Notes under the pieces: model-generated
Databases searched by the model: none
What the model was told of the DNA's origin: nothing
What the model saw: only the letters and a program-made list of their open reading frames with translations
Part shown: piece by piece, positions 1-6,469 of the stretch
Position numbering within the stretch: position 1 is the stretch's first letter
Layout of the letters: every line of letters begins with the position of its first letter
NCBI GenBank assembly: GCA_035711465.1
Contig: DASTCC010000227.1
Location: forward strand, 1-13,806
Source of the DNA: DASTCC01 sp035711465
GTDB taxonomy: Bacteria > Acidobacteriota > Vicinamibacteria > Vicinamibacterales > SCN-69-37
DNA length: 13,806 nt
Direction of reading: 5' to 3'
Position numbers and translations under genes: made by a program

Positions 1-2065
1 CGGCGCGAAGCGCGAGACCGTGGCCGACGTCGCGCTCGACCGAGGCGGCAATCTCCGTCAGCCGAGGCAACTCGAGCGCCGGATCCAATCGTTCGGTGGA
101 GAGCCCGCCCCGGCGGGCGAGCTCGGTGCCTTCCTCGCCGGCGTCCCAGACGCCGTTCCGATTCGGATCCGACCACGCATATCGCCGCCACCACGGCGCG
201 GCATTGGGGTTGACCGCCGCCGCGAGCTCGACGCCGGGCCCGGTGTGGTACTGATTGACGCTGAGCTTCGCGATCGTGCGGCCGTCGCCGGTGACGTCGA
301 ACGCGGCGCTGAGCCTCGGGACGAACAGATTCCAGTCGATGACGGCGTCCACGGGCGCGAACACTTCCCGCATCGGGTTGAACCGGGCCGGGCCGTGCGC
401 CTGCGCCGGCAGGAACAACCGGTGCCGATCGAGGCGGCCGCCGAGATGAAGCGTCAGCCGATCGGTGATCTGCCAGCCGTCCGAGACGAACAGCGCGTAG
501 CTTCGCTGGCCGGTCTGCGATCGTGAGGGCGACTCGAACAGCACGACTTCGGTCGGGCGCGCGTTGCGCAGCACGTGCAGCACGTCGCCGGGGCTCGCCG
601 CCGCCCAGTCGTCGGTAGCCATCGTCTGCGAGATCTCCCAGCCAACCTTGACATGGTGCCGTCCGGGTCCATCATCGGCGAGGACGTTGATCGATCCGTT
701 GGCCTGCGTGCGATTGAGCGACTGGACCAGATCGCGCGAGCCGCCGCAGACGATCTGGGTGCCGATGTCCTCGAATCTCGGCGCCTGCCCGCGCGGCCGT
801 TCCGGTCGATCGGCATCGAACTCGCCGATGCGCGCGTCCACGTAGAACCGTGACCCGATCGCCGCATTCCACTCCGCCTTCCACACCCGGCCCCGCGCGA
901 CCTGCTCGCTCGTGGACTCGACGGATTCGTGAATGGCCGTCGCCGCGCCGACGCCGCCGATGGCAAACGCGTCGAGGCGGTACGGCTGATGGTTGCGGCC
1001 GCCCTGTCCGTAGAGGACGGCGCGCTGCGACGGCCGCAGCGACCACGTCAGCTTCCCGCCGTAGCTGGTGATCTGCGTCCGCAGCGGCACGATCGGAAAG
1101 TTGACGGCACGGATTGCCGCGTCCTGATCGCGTACCGACGCGTACCACCACAGGCGATCGCGGCGCACGTAGCCGCCGATGTCGGCGTCGAGATCGCGAT
1201 CGCTCCACACCCGGTTCGCTTCGGCCGGCGGCAGCGCGGCGCCGCCGGCCGCGCCTCGGGCAATCTGCGCGGCGTCGATGTTCACCGACTGCCAGTCGCG
1301 CGGTTCGTAGTCGGCGTAGATCGTGCCGGCATAGCGGTTGCCGCCGGACTTGATGACGAACTGCATGTGCACGCCCGGCGAGTACCACTCGGCAGTGTGC
1401 GCGCCGGTGCCGACCCAGACCGTGTCGAACGATCCGAAGTCGAGCGCGAAACCGGTCGGAGCGATGCCGGACACGTTGATGCCTTCGACGGTCGGCCGGT
1501 TCAGGCTGTTGATGCCCAGCGCACCGTAGACCCCGGGCGGCGACGCGTTGCCGCCGACGTCGAAGCGCGTCAGGAACACCCCGGGCGCCGCCGCGAGCAG
1601 CGAGCCCATGCTGCGCGCACCGGGCAGGCTGGCCAGCATCTGCGGATCGAACGAGAACGACAACGACGTGAGACTAGGGTCGACGACCGGCGGCCGCGCG
1701 CTGACCGCGACAGCGGTTTCGATCGGGCCGACGTCGAGCTCGGCGTCGACGCCGGCCGTGAAATCCACACCGACGACGACGCCGGTGCGTGTCGCGGTCC
1801 GGAAGCCGGTATGCCGGAACTCGATCGCATAGTCTCCCGGCGGAAGCGCGACGATTTGATAGTGGCCGCGCGCATCGGTGACGACCGTACGCGGCCGCAT
1901 GATCGCCGGCCCGGTCACGGTGACGCTGGCGCCAGCGAGCGCCGCGCTCGTCGCATCGGTGACCGTGCCGGCAATCGTGCCGGTGGCGCCGCCGACCACC
2001 TGAGCCGCGACGGCGGACGGGGCCCCGGCCATCAACGCGATCCACAGCCAGACGGCGCGGGTCAT
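1..2065 (-). CDS. Oar/TonB-dependent-receptor-like outer-membrane protein with carboxypeptidase-regulatory domain (C-terminus cut by window edge)
   Basis: The reading frame is open from ATG at 2065 to position 1, giving 688 visible codons, so the C-terminal part lies outside the window. Residues 1-21 form a signal peptide (MTRAVWLWIALMAGAPSAVA, cleavage near AVAA/Q). Residues about 24-105 are a carboxypeptidase-regulatory-like/Big fold (GTIAGTVTDATSAALAGASV, then DARGHYQIVALPPGDY). A plug-like region follows (GINSLNRPTVEGINVSG), then long aromatic-rich strands typical of a beta-barrel (RRDRLWWYASVRDQ). A loop near residues 633-646 (DPNRNGVWDAGEEG) is of the kind seen in acidobacterial Oar-type receptors. 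Such proteins sit in the outer membrane and are thought to take up or bind large substrates, often glycans; the substrate here is unknown. The ATG overlaps the TGA of the upstream kinase gene as ATGA, and no Shine-Dalgarno is visible, which suggests translational coupling. Certain as an Oar/TonB-like family member; true transport is not shown. Confidence 0.88.
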   Translation of the reverse strand, partial: MTRAVWLWIALMAGAPSAVAAQVVGGATGTIAGTVTDATSAALAGASVTVTGPAIMRPRTVVTDARGHYQIVALPPGDYAIEFRHTGFRTATRTGVVVGVDFTAGVDAELDVGPIETAVAVSARPPVVDPSLTSLSFSFDPQMLASLPGARSMGSLLAAAPGVFLTRFDVGGNASPPGVYGALGINSLNRPTVEGINVSGIAPTGFALDFGSFDTVWVGTGAHTAEWYSPGVHMQFVIKSGGNRYAGTIYADYEPRDWQSVNIDAAQIARGAAGGAALPPAEANRVWSDRDLDADIGGYVRRDRLWWYASVRDQDAAIRAVNFPIVPLRTQITSYGGKLTWSLRPSQRAVLYGQGGRNHQPYRLDAFAIGGVGAATAIHESVESTSEQVARGRVWKAEWNAAIGSRFYVDARIGEFDADRPERPRGQAPRFEDIGTQIVCGGSRDLVQSLNRTQANGSINVLADDGPGRHHVKVGWEISQTMATDDWAAASPGDVLHVLRNARPTEVVLFESPSRSQTGQRSYALFVSDGWQITDRLTLHLGGRLDRHRLFLPAQAHGPARFNPMREVFAPVDAVIDWNLFVPRLSAAFDVTGDGRTIAKLSVNQYHTGPGVELAAAVNPNAAPWWRRYAWSDPNRNGVWDAGEEGTELARRGGLSTERLDPALELPRLTEIAASVERDVGHGLALRA

Positions 2066-4506
2066 CGGGGCGGCGGCAGGCGATGACGCAGGCGGAACTC
2101 CGCGGCCAGCGGATGGTCGCGCAGGAAGTGGAACTCGGGATACGTCAGCCAGCTCGCCGCCCGGATCACGTTGACCCCGGCCATCTTCTCGATCGCGTCC
2201 ATGGTCCGGCTGGCGTCGCGCAGTCCGGCATAGATGAGCGCCTGTCGGTTCGGCACGCCCTCGACCTTCTTCAGCAGTGCCTCGGCGTCGGCGCGCCGCC
2301 CGGCGCTCGCGTATGCATAGCCCAGCCATCCCTCGCCGCCCTCACCACGCGTCTCGAAAAACGCGATGGCGTCAGCGACGTCGCCCTTGAGCACGCGGGC
2401 GCGCATGCAGAACTCCTGCGCGTAGGTGAGCTGCAGCGACAAGTCGAGGGCGCGCTGGCAGTTCTCGAGCGTGGCGTCGTACTGACCGGAGCTCAACTGC
2501 ACGTAGGCGAGCACCCGCACGGCGTCCGCCGAGAGCGGGTCGCGCCTCAAGGCGAGATGAAGCACGTTCAAGGCCTCGTTGAGGCGCGCTGTCGGCATCA
2601 GCGTCGTGATCACGAAGTCGGAGGAGATCGTCGTCGCGCCGGGATCGAGCTCGAGCGCGCGGCGGAAGGCCGCCTCGGCCTGCTCCCATTCCCCGGCGAG
2701 CGCGTGCGCGTGCCCCCTCGCCGCATGTGCTTCGGGCAGCGAACCATCGAGGACCATCGCCTTCGCCGCCGCCGGCGCGATCCGCTGGAATGCCTCGGCG
2801 GGCGCGATCGCGAATCCACCCACCGAGGGATAGCTGAAGGCGCGCTCGCCGTAGACGCCGGCCAGACCGGCCCAGGCCGGCGCGAAGTCCGGCTGGCGCT
2901 CGACGATCGACTGGAAGATCTCCGTCGCGCGCACGTTATCCGGCCCGCGGCGACTCTGCAGCCGAAGCGCCTCGACGAACTGCGCCCACGTCGGCAGATC
3001 CGGCAGCGGCTCCTGCCGGCCGGCCCGCATCGTCAATCTCACACGGTTGCCGATGGAGCGCGTGATCTCGTCGATAGCGGCGAAGAGGTCCGCGGGCGCG
3101 CGCAACTGCCGTGTGACCGTGTCGGACCAGATCGGCGTGTCGGTGCTGATCTGAATGAGCTGCGGGCTGACGCGCAGCGACGAGCCGGTCTGCTGCACGG
3201 TGCCGACGACCGCTAGATCGACGCCCGCGAGCCGGCCGGCCTCGACGACGCTCGGCGCCGTGCCAGCAAACTGCCGCGACGAGCCCTGCGACCGGACGTC
3301 GAGTCCGCCAATCCGCGTCAGCTCCTGCTGCAGTGCAACGGTCACGCCCGCGGCGAGATCGCTGCTCTCCCCAGCGGCGCCGACCTCCTTGAACGGCATC
3401 ACGACGACGGCGCGCCGGCCCGCCGCGGTGTCGACGGCGTGGCGGCCGGCAGCGGCGCGGCCGGCGATCCACCAGCCGCCGAGGCCGATCGCGGCGATGC
3501 CGAGAACGGTGAGCAGCGCAATCCGCGGTGGCGATGCGGCCGCCGGCGTCGTCAGCGCGCGCAGATCGGTGGCGAGCGCATCGGCCGAGGCGTAGCGGCG
3601 ATCGACGTTCGTGTGGATCGCGCGATCGATGACGACCGCCAGCGGCCCGAGATCGGGGCGCGCGCTGCGCAGCACCACGCGCTGTTCGCGCTCGTGCGCG
3701 TCGCGAATGGCAGCGACGGTCTCGCCCCGCACCGGATAGGAGCGTGTCGCCAGGCGATAGAGCAGCACGCCAAGGCTGTAGAGGTCGCTCTGCACGGTCG
3801 CCGGCTCGCCACGGAGCACCTCCGGCGCGAGGTACAACGGCGTTCCCGCCAGATCGGAGGCTTCGACGTCGCCGCGATCCCGGCCGGTGCCGAGATCCAT
3901 CAGCACGATGTGGCCATTGTCGGCGCGCATCGCGTTCTGGGCCTTGATGTCGCGGTGCAACAGACCGGCCGCGTGCACGGCCGCGACCGCGCCGCAGAGC
4001 TCGAGGCCAATCGCCGCGACTTCGTCAGCGTCGAAGACGTGGCCCTGCCGCAAAAGCGCTTCGAGCGTCCGGCCGCGCACCAGCTCCATCCAGACGCCGA
4101 TTTCGTCGCCGATGACTTCGGCCCCGTGCACGGTGACGACGTTGGGATGGCGCACGCGCGCCAACAGCCGCCCTTCCTGGATCACCGATGATGTAGGGGG
4201 CCCGTCGGTGGCGGCGTCGAACGCGCGGATCTTCAGCGCGACTTCGCGATCGAGTCGCGAGTCCCAGGCGCGGTAGACGACGCCGGACGCGCCGTGACCG
4301 ATGGGCTCGAGGATTTCGAGATGGCCCCATCGCGGACGGACAGCCTGGTCGCGGTGGACGCCGGCCACGGCGGCGACCAGGCGCAGCTGCCGGATGATCG
4401 CCTGCGCCGTCGGATCGGCCGTCGATTCAACGTTGGCCCAGTCGATCGGCCGGCCATCCAGGATCGCGCGCGCGAGCTCGTCAGGGGTCGCCGGACTCTG
4501 CCGCAC
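2062..4506 (-). CDS. Transmembrane Ser/Thr protein kinase with TolB-like and TPR domains
   Basis: 814 aa, four parts. (1) N-terminal helical stretch, residues 1-60. (2) Hanks-type kinase, about 64-317: glycine loop GHGASG at 70-75, VALKI with Lys92, likely helix-C Glu111, HRDIKAQN with Asp186, Lys188 and Asn191, DLG in place of DFG at 204-206, APE at 227-229, Asp241 in DLYSLG. All catalytic residues are present, so it should be active. (3) One membrane segment at about 329-348 (IALLTVLGIAAIGLGGWWIA). (4) An extracytoplasmic part: TolB-N/FlgO-like domain at about 365-490 (AVVVMPF, VVGTVQQTG, QLIQISTDTPIWSD) and TPR-type helical repeats to the end (clearest PEAHAARGHAHALAGEWEQA). Proteins of this layout are common in Acidobacteria; the TolB/TPR part is presumed to bind a partner or signal. 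The start is GTG at 4506, chosen for a perfect GGAGGAG seven bases upstream; it overlaps the sigma gene by 26 bases, and its stop overlaps the receptor start. Target unknown; the sigma factor is the obvious candidate. Confidence 0.95.
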   Translation of the reverse strand: MRQSPATPDELARAILDGRPIDWANVESTADPTAQAIIRQLRLVAAVAGVHRDQAVRPRWGHLEILEPIGHGASGVVYRAWDSRLDREVALKIRAFDAATDGPPTSSVIQEGRLLARVRHPNVVTVHGAEVIGDEIGVWMELVRGRTLEALLRQGHVFDADEVAAIGLELCGAVAAVHAAGLLHRDIKAQNAMRADNGHIVLMDLGTGRDRGDVEASDLAGTPLYLAPEVLRGEPATVQSDLYSLGVLLYRLATRSYPVRGETVAAIRDAHEREQRVVLRSARPDLGPLAVVIDRAIHTNVDRRYASADALATDLRALTTPAAASPPRIALLTVLGIAAIGLGGWWIAGRAAAGRHAVDTAAGRRAVVVMPFKEVGAAGESSDLAAGVTVALQQELTRIGGLDVRSQGSSRQFAGTAPSVVEAGRLAGVDLAVVGTVQQTGSSLRVSPQLIQISTDTPIWSDTVTRQLRAPADLFAAIDEITRSIGNRVRLTMRAGRQEPLPDLPTWAQFVEALRLQSRRGPDNVRATEIFQSIVERQPDFAPAWAGLAGVYGERAFSYPSVGGFAIAPAEAFQRIAPAAAKAMVLDGSLPEAHAARGHAHALAGEWEQAEAAFRRALELDPGATTISSDFVITTLMPTARLNEALNVLHLALRRDPLSADAVRVLAYVQLSSGQYDATLENCQRALDLSLQLTYAQEFCMRARVLKGDVADAIAFFETRGEGGEGWLGYAYASAGRRADAEALLKKVEGVPNRQALIYAGLRDASRTMDAIEKMAGVNVIRAASWLTYPEFHFLRDHPLAAEFRLRHRLPPPR

Positions 4507-5113
4507 GACTCATCTCCTCCGCCAGTCGGACGAGTGCGCGCTCGGCGGCCTTGCGCGCGGCCTCGGACGTGGGCTTGCCCAGCGCCTCGGCGAGCGCCGC
4601 GTACGAATAGCCCATCTCGACGCGGCCGATGATCGCTTCGCGATCCTCGACGCGGAGCGCCGCGAGCGCGCGCTCGTAGCGATCGACGGCTTCGGCGCCG
4701 ATGGCCTCCTCGAGCGGCGACACACCCGGATCGGGAAGCGCGGCATCGAGCGGCGCCGATTCCGGCCGCCGCCCCTTGCGCCTGAGCTCATCACGAATCC
4801 GGTTCTGAATCGCCTGGCGCAGGTAGGCCTGCAGCGCGCCGACACCACGGGCCTCGAAATCCCCGATCCGTTTAAACGTCTGGAGCAGGGTGTCCTGGAC
4901 AAGATCTTCGGTGTCGGCGAGGTCGCGGGCCCAGCGCGGCAGGCGGCCGCGCGCCCAGCGCTGCAGCGGCGCCGCATGCCGCGCCATCAGACGATCGAGC
5001 GCTTCGCGCTCGCCGCGCTGCGCGCGTGCGAGCAGATGCTGCGTCGATTCGGGATCGAGGGACGCCGGAGGGGCCGTCGCGACGGGGTCGCCAGACGGAG
5101 GGTCCTGAGACAT
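4481..5113 (-). CDS. ECF-type RNA polymerase sigma factor
   Basis: 210 aa from ATG at 5113, the usual ECF length. Region sigma-2 spans about residues 25-112, with the core-binding signature DTEDLVQDTLLQTF at 67-80 and the stretch AYLRQAIQNRIRDELRR before the linker. A proline/acid-rich linker (about 116-135) leads to sigma-4 (about 140-202), with helix-turn-helix GYSYAALAEALGKPTSEAARKA. The PTSEAARKAAERALVRLAEEM ending resembles the acidobacterial ECF group with PSADAAR-type sigma-4 helices (recalled family knowledge). It would direct RNA polymerase to a small regulon. The frame extends upstream to 5287, but that extra 58 residues is Arg/Pro-rich with no sigma homology, so the ATG before SQDPPSGDP is preferred; its Shine-Dalgarno is weak. 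First gene of the operon with the kinase and receptor; no anti-sigma gene adjoins it, so control through the kinase is plausible but unproven. Confidence 0.93.
   Translation of the reverse strand: MSQDPPSGDPVATAPPASLDPESTQHLLARAQRGEREALDRLMARHAAPLQRWARGRLPRWARDLADTEDLVQDTLLQTFKRIGDFEARGVGALQAYLRQAIQNRIRDELRRKGRRPESAPLDAALPDPGVSPLEEAIGAEAVDRYERALAALRVEDREAIIGRVEMGYSYAALAEALGKPTSEAARKAAERALVRLAEEMSRAAESGDP
4514..4520 (-). promoter_or_regulatory. Ribosome binding site deciding the GTG start of the kinase
   Basis: Read on the minus strand this is GGAGGAG followed by seven bases and GTG at 4506. It lies inside the last codons of the sigma factor gene and is the strongest Shine-Dalgarno seen in the window. 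It fixes a non-ATG start and implies that the kinase is initiated independently even though its mRNA overlaps the sigma gene. Confidence 0.75.
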
Positions 5114-5188
5114 CGGGTCCGGAGAGGAGCATCTTAGCCCGGAATCCCCTGTCCGACCGGCTGGAGTCCGATCCTCACGCGCCAGGCG

Positions 5189-5194
5189 TTTATA
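5189..5194 (-). promoter_or_regulatory. Candidate -10 box for the sigma-kinase-receptor operon
   Basis: TATAAA on the minus strand, about 75 bases before the sigma factor ATG, stands out in very GC-rich DNA. The sequence 16-18 bases upstream (around GCGTTC) does not resemble a -35 box, so this rests on one hexamer only. Confidence 0.25.
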
Positions 5195-5378
5195 GCGGCA
5201 TGGCGCGCGTCGAACGCCCGGTTCTCCTGGCCGCGCTCGCGGCAACGGCGGTCGGTGATCGACTCGAGGCCGATGTTCGGATTCCACCGCCCCGGCGTTT
5301 CCCTATCGAGTGCGGCGCGCGTGGCGCCGGCTCGGACGCGCAACCGCAGGCGCCACTGTTCAGCCACGCTGCCCGAAC

Positions 5379-5383
5379 GGGAG
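5379..5383 (+). promoter_or_regulatory. Ribosome binding site of the secreted Big-domain protein
   Basis: GGGAG followed by six bases and ATG at 5390. It decides the start against upstream in-frame codons back to 5255, whose translation is Arg-rich and would bury the signal peptide. Confidence 0.6.
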
Positions 5384-5389
5384 TGTGTC

Positions 5390-6466
5390 ATGTCCCTGCA
5401 AATACGTCAGACCGCTGCACGGGTGATAGCCGTGCCGCTGCTCTCGGCGGCGCTGGTGATGTCGTCGATGTGCGGCGATCCGTCGACGGCACCGAGTCCC
5501 ACGAGCCGGGTCCTCCGGGGCGTCGAGCTCACTGGACCCGCGGTGGTGGCACCCGGCGAGTCCGTGCAATTCACGCTCGAAGTGATCTACTCGGACGGTT
5601 CGCGCGGCGGCCCCTCGACGCCGGTGACCTGGCGCAGCTCCAATCCGTCGGTCCTCTCGACTGACGAGAACGGCCTCACCCGCGGACTGCAGAGCGGACG
5701 GGCGACGTTGTCGGCGCAGCTCGGCAATCGCAACGGGACGCGCGACATCAACGTCGTGCCGTCGGGCACGTTCTGGATCGACGGCAGCGTCACCGAAGCC
5801 GGCGCCTCGTCGTTCACGCTCAGCAACACGACGGTGACCGTCATCTCCGGCACCGGCGCCGGCGCCCGCGCGCTCTCGGGGGCCGATGGGCGCTTCTCGT
5901 TGTTCGGCGTCGCCGGCCCGATCCAGATCAGGTTCGAGAGAGACGGCTATGTGACGCGAGACCTGGACGTCGTGGTCAACGAGCCTCGTACGGTCAACTC
6001 CGAGCTCGAACCCAAAGAGCCGAGACCCAGTTTCTCCGGCAGCTTCACGCTGGCGATCGTCGCGGCGCCCGAGTGTCATCCGAGTCTGCCCGAATCGGTC
6101 TGGGAGCGTCGCTATGCGGCCCAGCTGCGGCAGGACGGGCCGAACGTGTTCGGCACGCTGAGCGGGGCGAACTTCGCCACCGTGTTCGGGGCGACTCAGA
6201 ACAGCTTCCACGGCCGGCTCGTCGCCGATCGCTTCGAGATGGTCATGGGCCCGTGGGACTCGTACTACTATGCGACTCCGGGTCTCGTCGAGACGATGTC
6301 GGACGGATTGTTCTACGCGCCGTACGTCTTCTCCAACCTCACTGGCACCTCGACGGAGTTTCGCGGCTCGTTCACCGGCTACATCTACGTGCTGCGCTCG
6401 GTCGACCGGTTCGAGATCGCGAGCTCGTGTCATTCGTCCGGCCACCAGGTCGTGCTCAGCCGCTGA
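5390..6466 (+). CDS. Secreted Big-like (immunoglobulin-fold) protein with uncharacterised C-terminal domain
   Basis: 358 aa. Residues 1-28 are an export signal: a positively charged start, hydrophobic VIAVPLLSAALVM, then SSMC with Cys28 before a Pro/Ser/Thr-rich linker. Cys28 suggests a lipoprotein, but the -1 Met is a poor lipobox fit. Residues about 43-124 look like a bacterial Big_2 domain (GVELTGPAVVAPGESVQFTL, then TWRSSNPSVLS and GLTRGLQSGRATLSA). Residues about 126-207 resemble a carboxypeptidase-regulatory/PEGA-like beta domain (ALSGADGRFSLFGVAGPIQI, RDGYVTRDLDVVV). Residues about 216-358 are a beta-rich block with Cys229 and Cys347 that I cannot name; its pattern (RRYAAQLRQDG, FGTLSGANF, FHGRLVADRFEM) recalls a block often seen in acidobacterial lipoproteins. 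The protein probably sits in the periplasm or on the surface in a binding role; no catalytic motif is visible. The sulfatase-like gene starts three bases after its stop, so the two form an operon. Confidence 0.85.
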   Translation: MSLQIRQTAARVIAVPLLSAALVMSSMCGDPSTAPSPTSRVLRGVELTGPAVVAPGESVQFTLEVIYSDGSRGGPSTPVTWRSSNPSVLSTDENGLTRGLQSGRATLSAQLGNRNGTRDINVVPSGTFWIDGSVTEAGASSFTLSNTTVTVISGTGAGARALSGADGRFSLFGVAGPIQIRFERDGYVTRDLDVVVNEPRTVNSELEPKEPRPSFSGSFTLAIVAAPECHPSLPESVWERRYAAQLRQDGPNVFGTLSGANFATVFGATQNSFHGRLVADRFEMVMGPWDSYYYATPGLVETMSDGLFYAPYVFSNLTGTSTEFRGSFTGYIYVLRSVDRFEIASSCHSSGHQVVLSR

Positions 6467-6469
6467 GTC

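Larger units (their letters stand above)
5114..5389. promoter_or_regulatory. Divergent intergenic region between the sigma operon and the secreted-protein operon
   Basis: This 276-base gap separates two divergently read transcription units and should hold both promoters. A TATAAA hexamer faces the sigma gene (5189-5194, minus strand), but I find no good TTGACA-like partner and no convincing ECF-type GGAAC/CGTC pair. An 85-codon minus-strand frame (5391-5134) fills most of the gap; it has no recognisable domain or signal and its ATG shares the CATG of the plus-strand start, so I do not annotate it as a gene. No hairpin terminator or riboswitch-like fold was recognised by eye. Confidence 0.5.

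Noticed and set aside
454..1388. Possible frameshift splitting the receptor, suggested by two long minus-strand frames at 454-966 and 672-1388
   Set aside because: Translating from 2065 through 1 in one frame gives a continuous receptor-like protein without stops; the other two frames are Arg-rich shadows.
929..2086. Plus-strand frame of 385 codons opposite the receptor gene
   Set aside because: No recognisable protein; the minus strand gives a signal peptide, carboxypeptidase-regulatory domain and barrel strands in one open frame.
5114..5287. N-terminal extension of the sigma factor to 5287
   Set aside because: The extra 58 residues are Arg/Pro-rich and unlike sigma region 1/2; the ATG at 5113 gives a normal ECF length.
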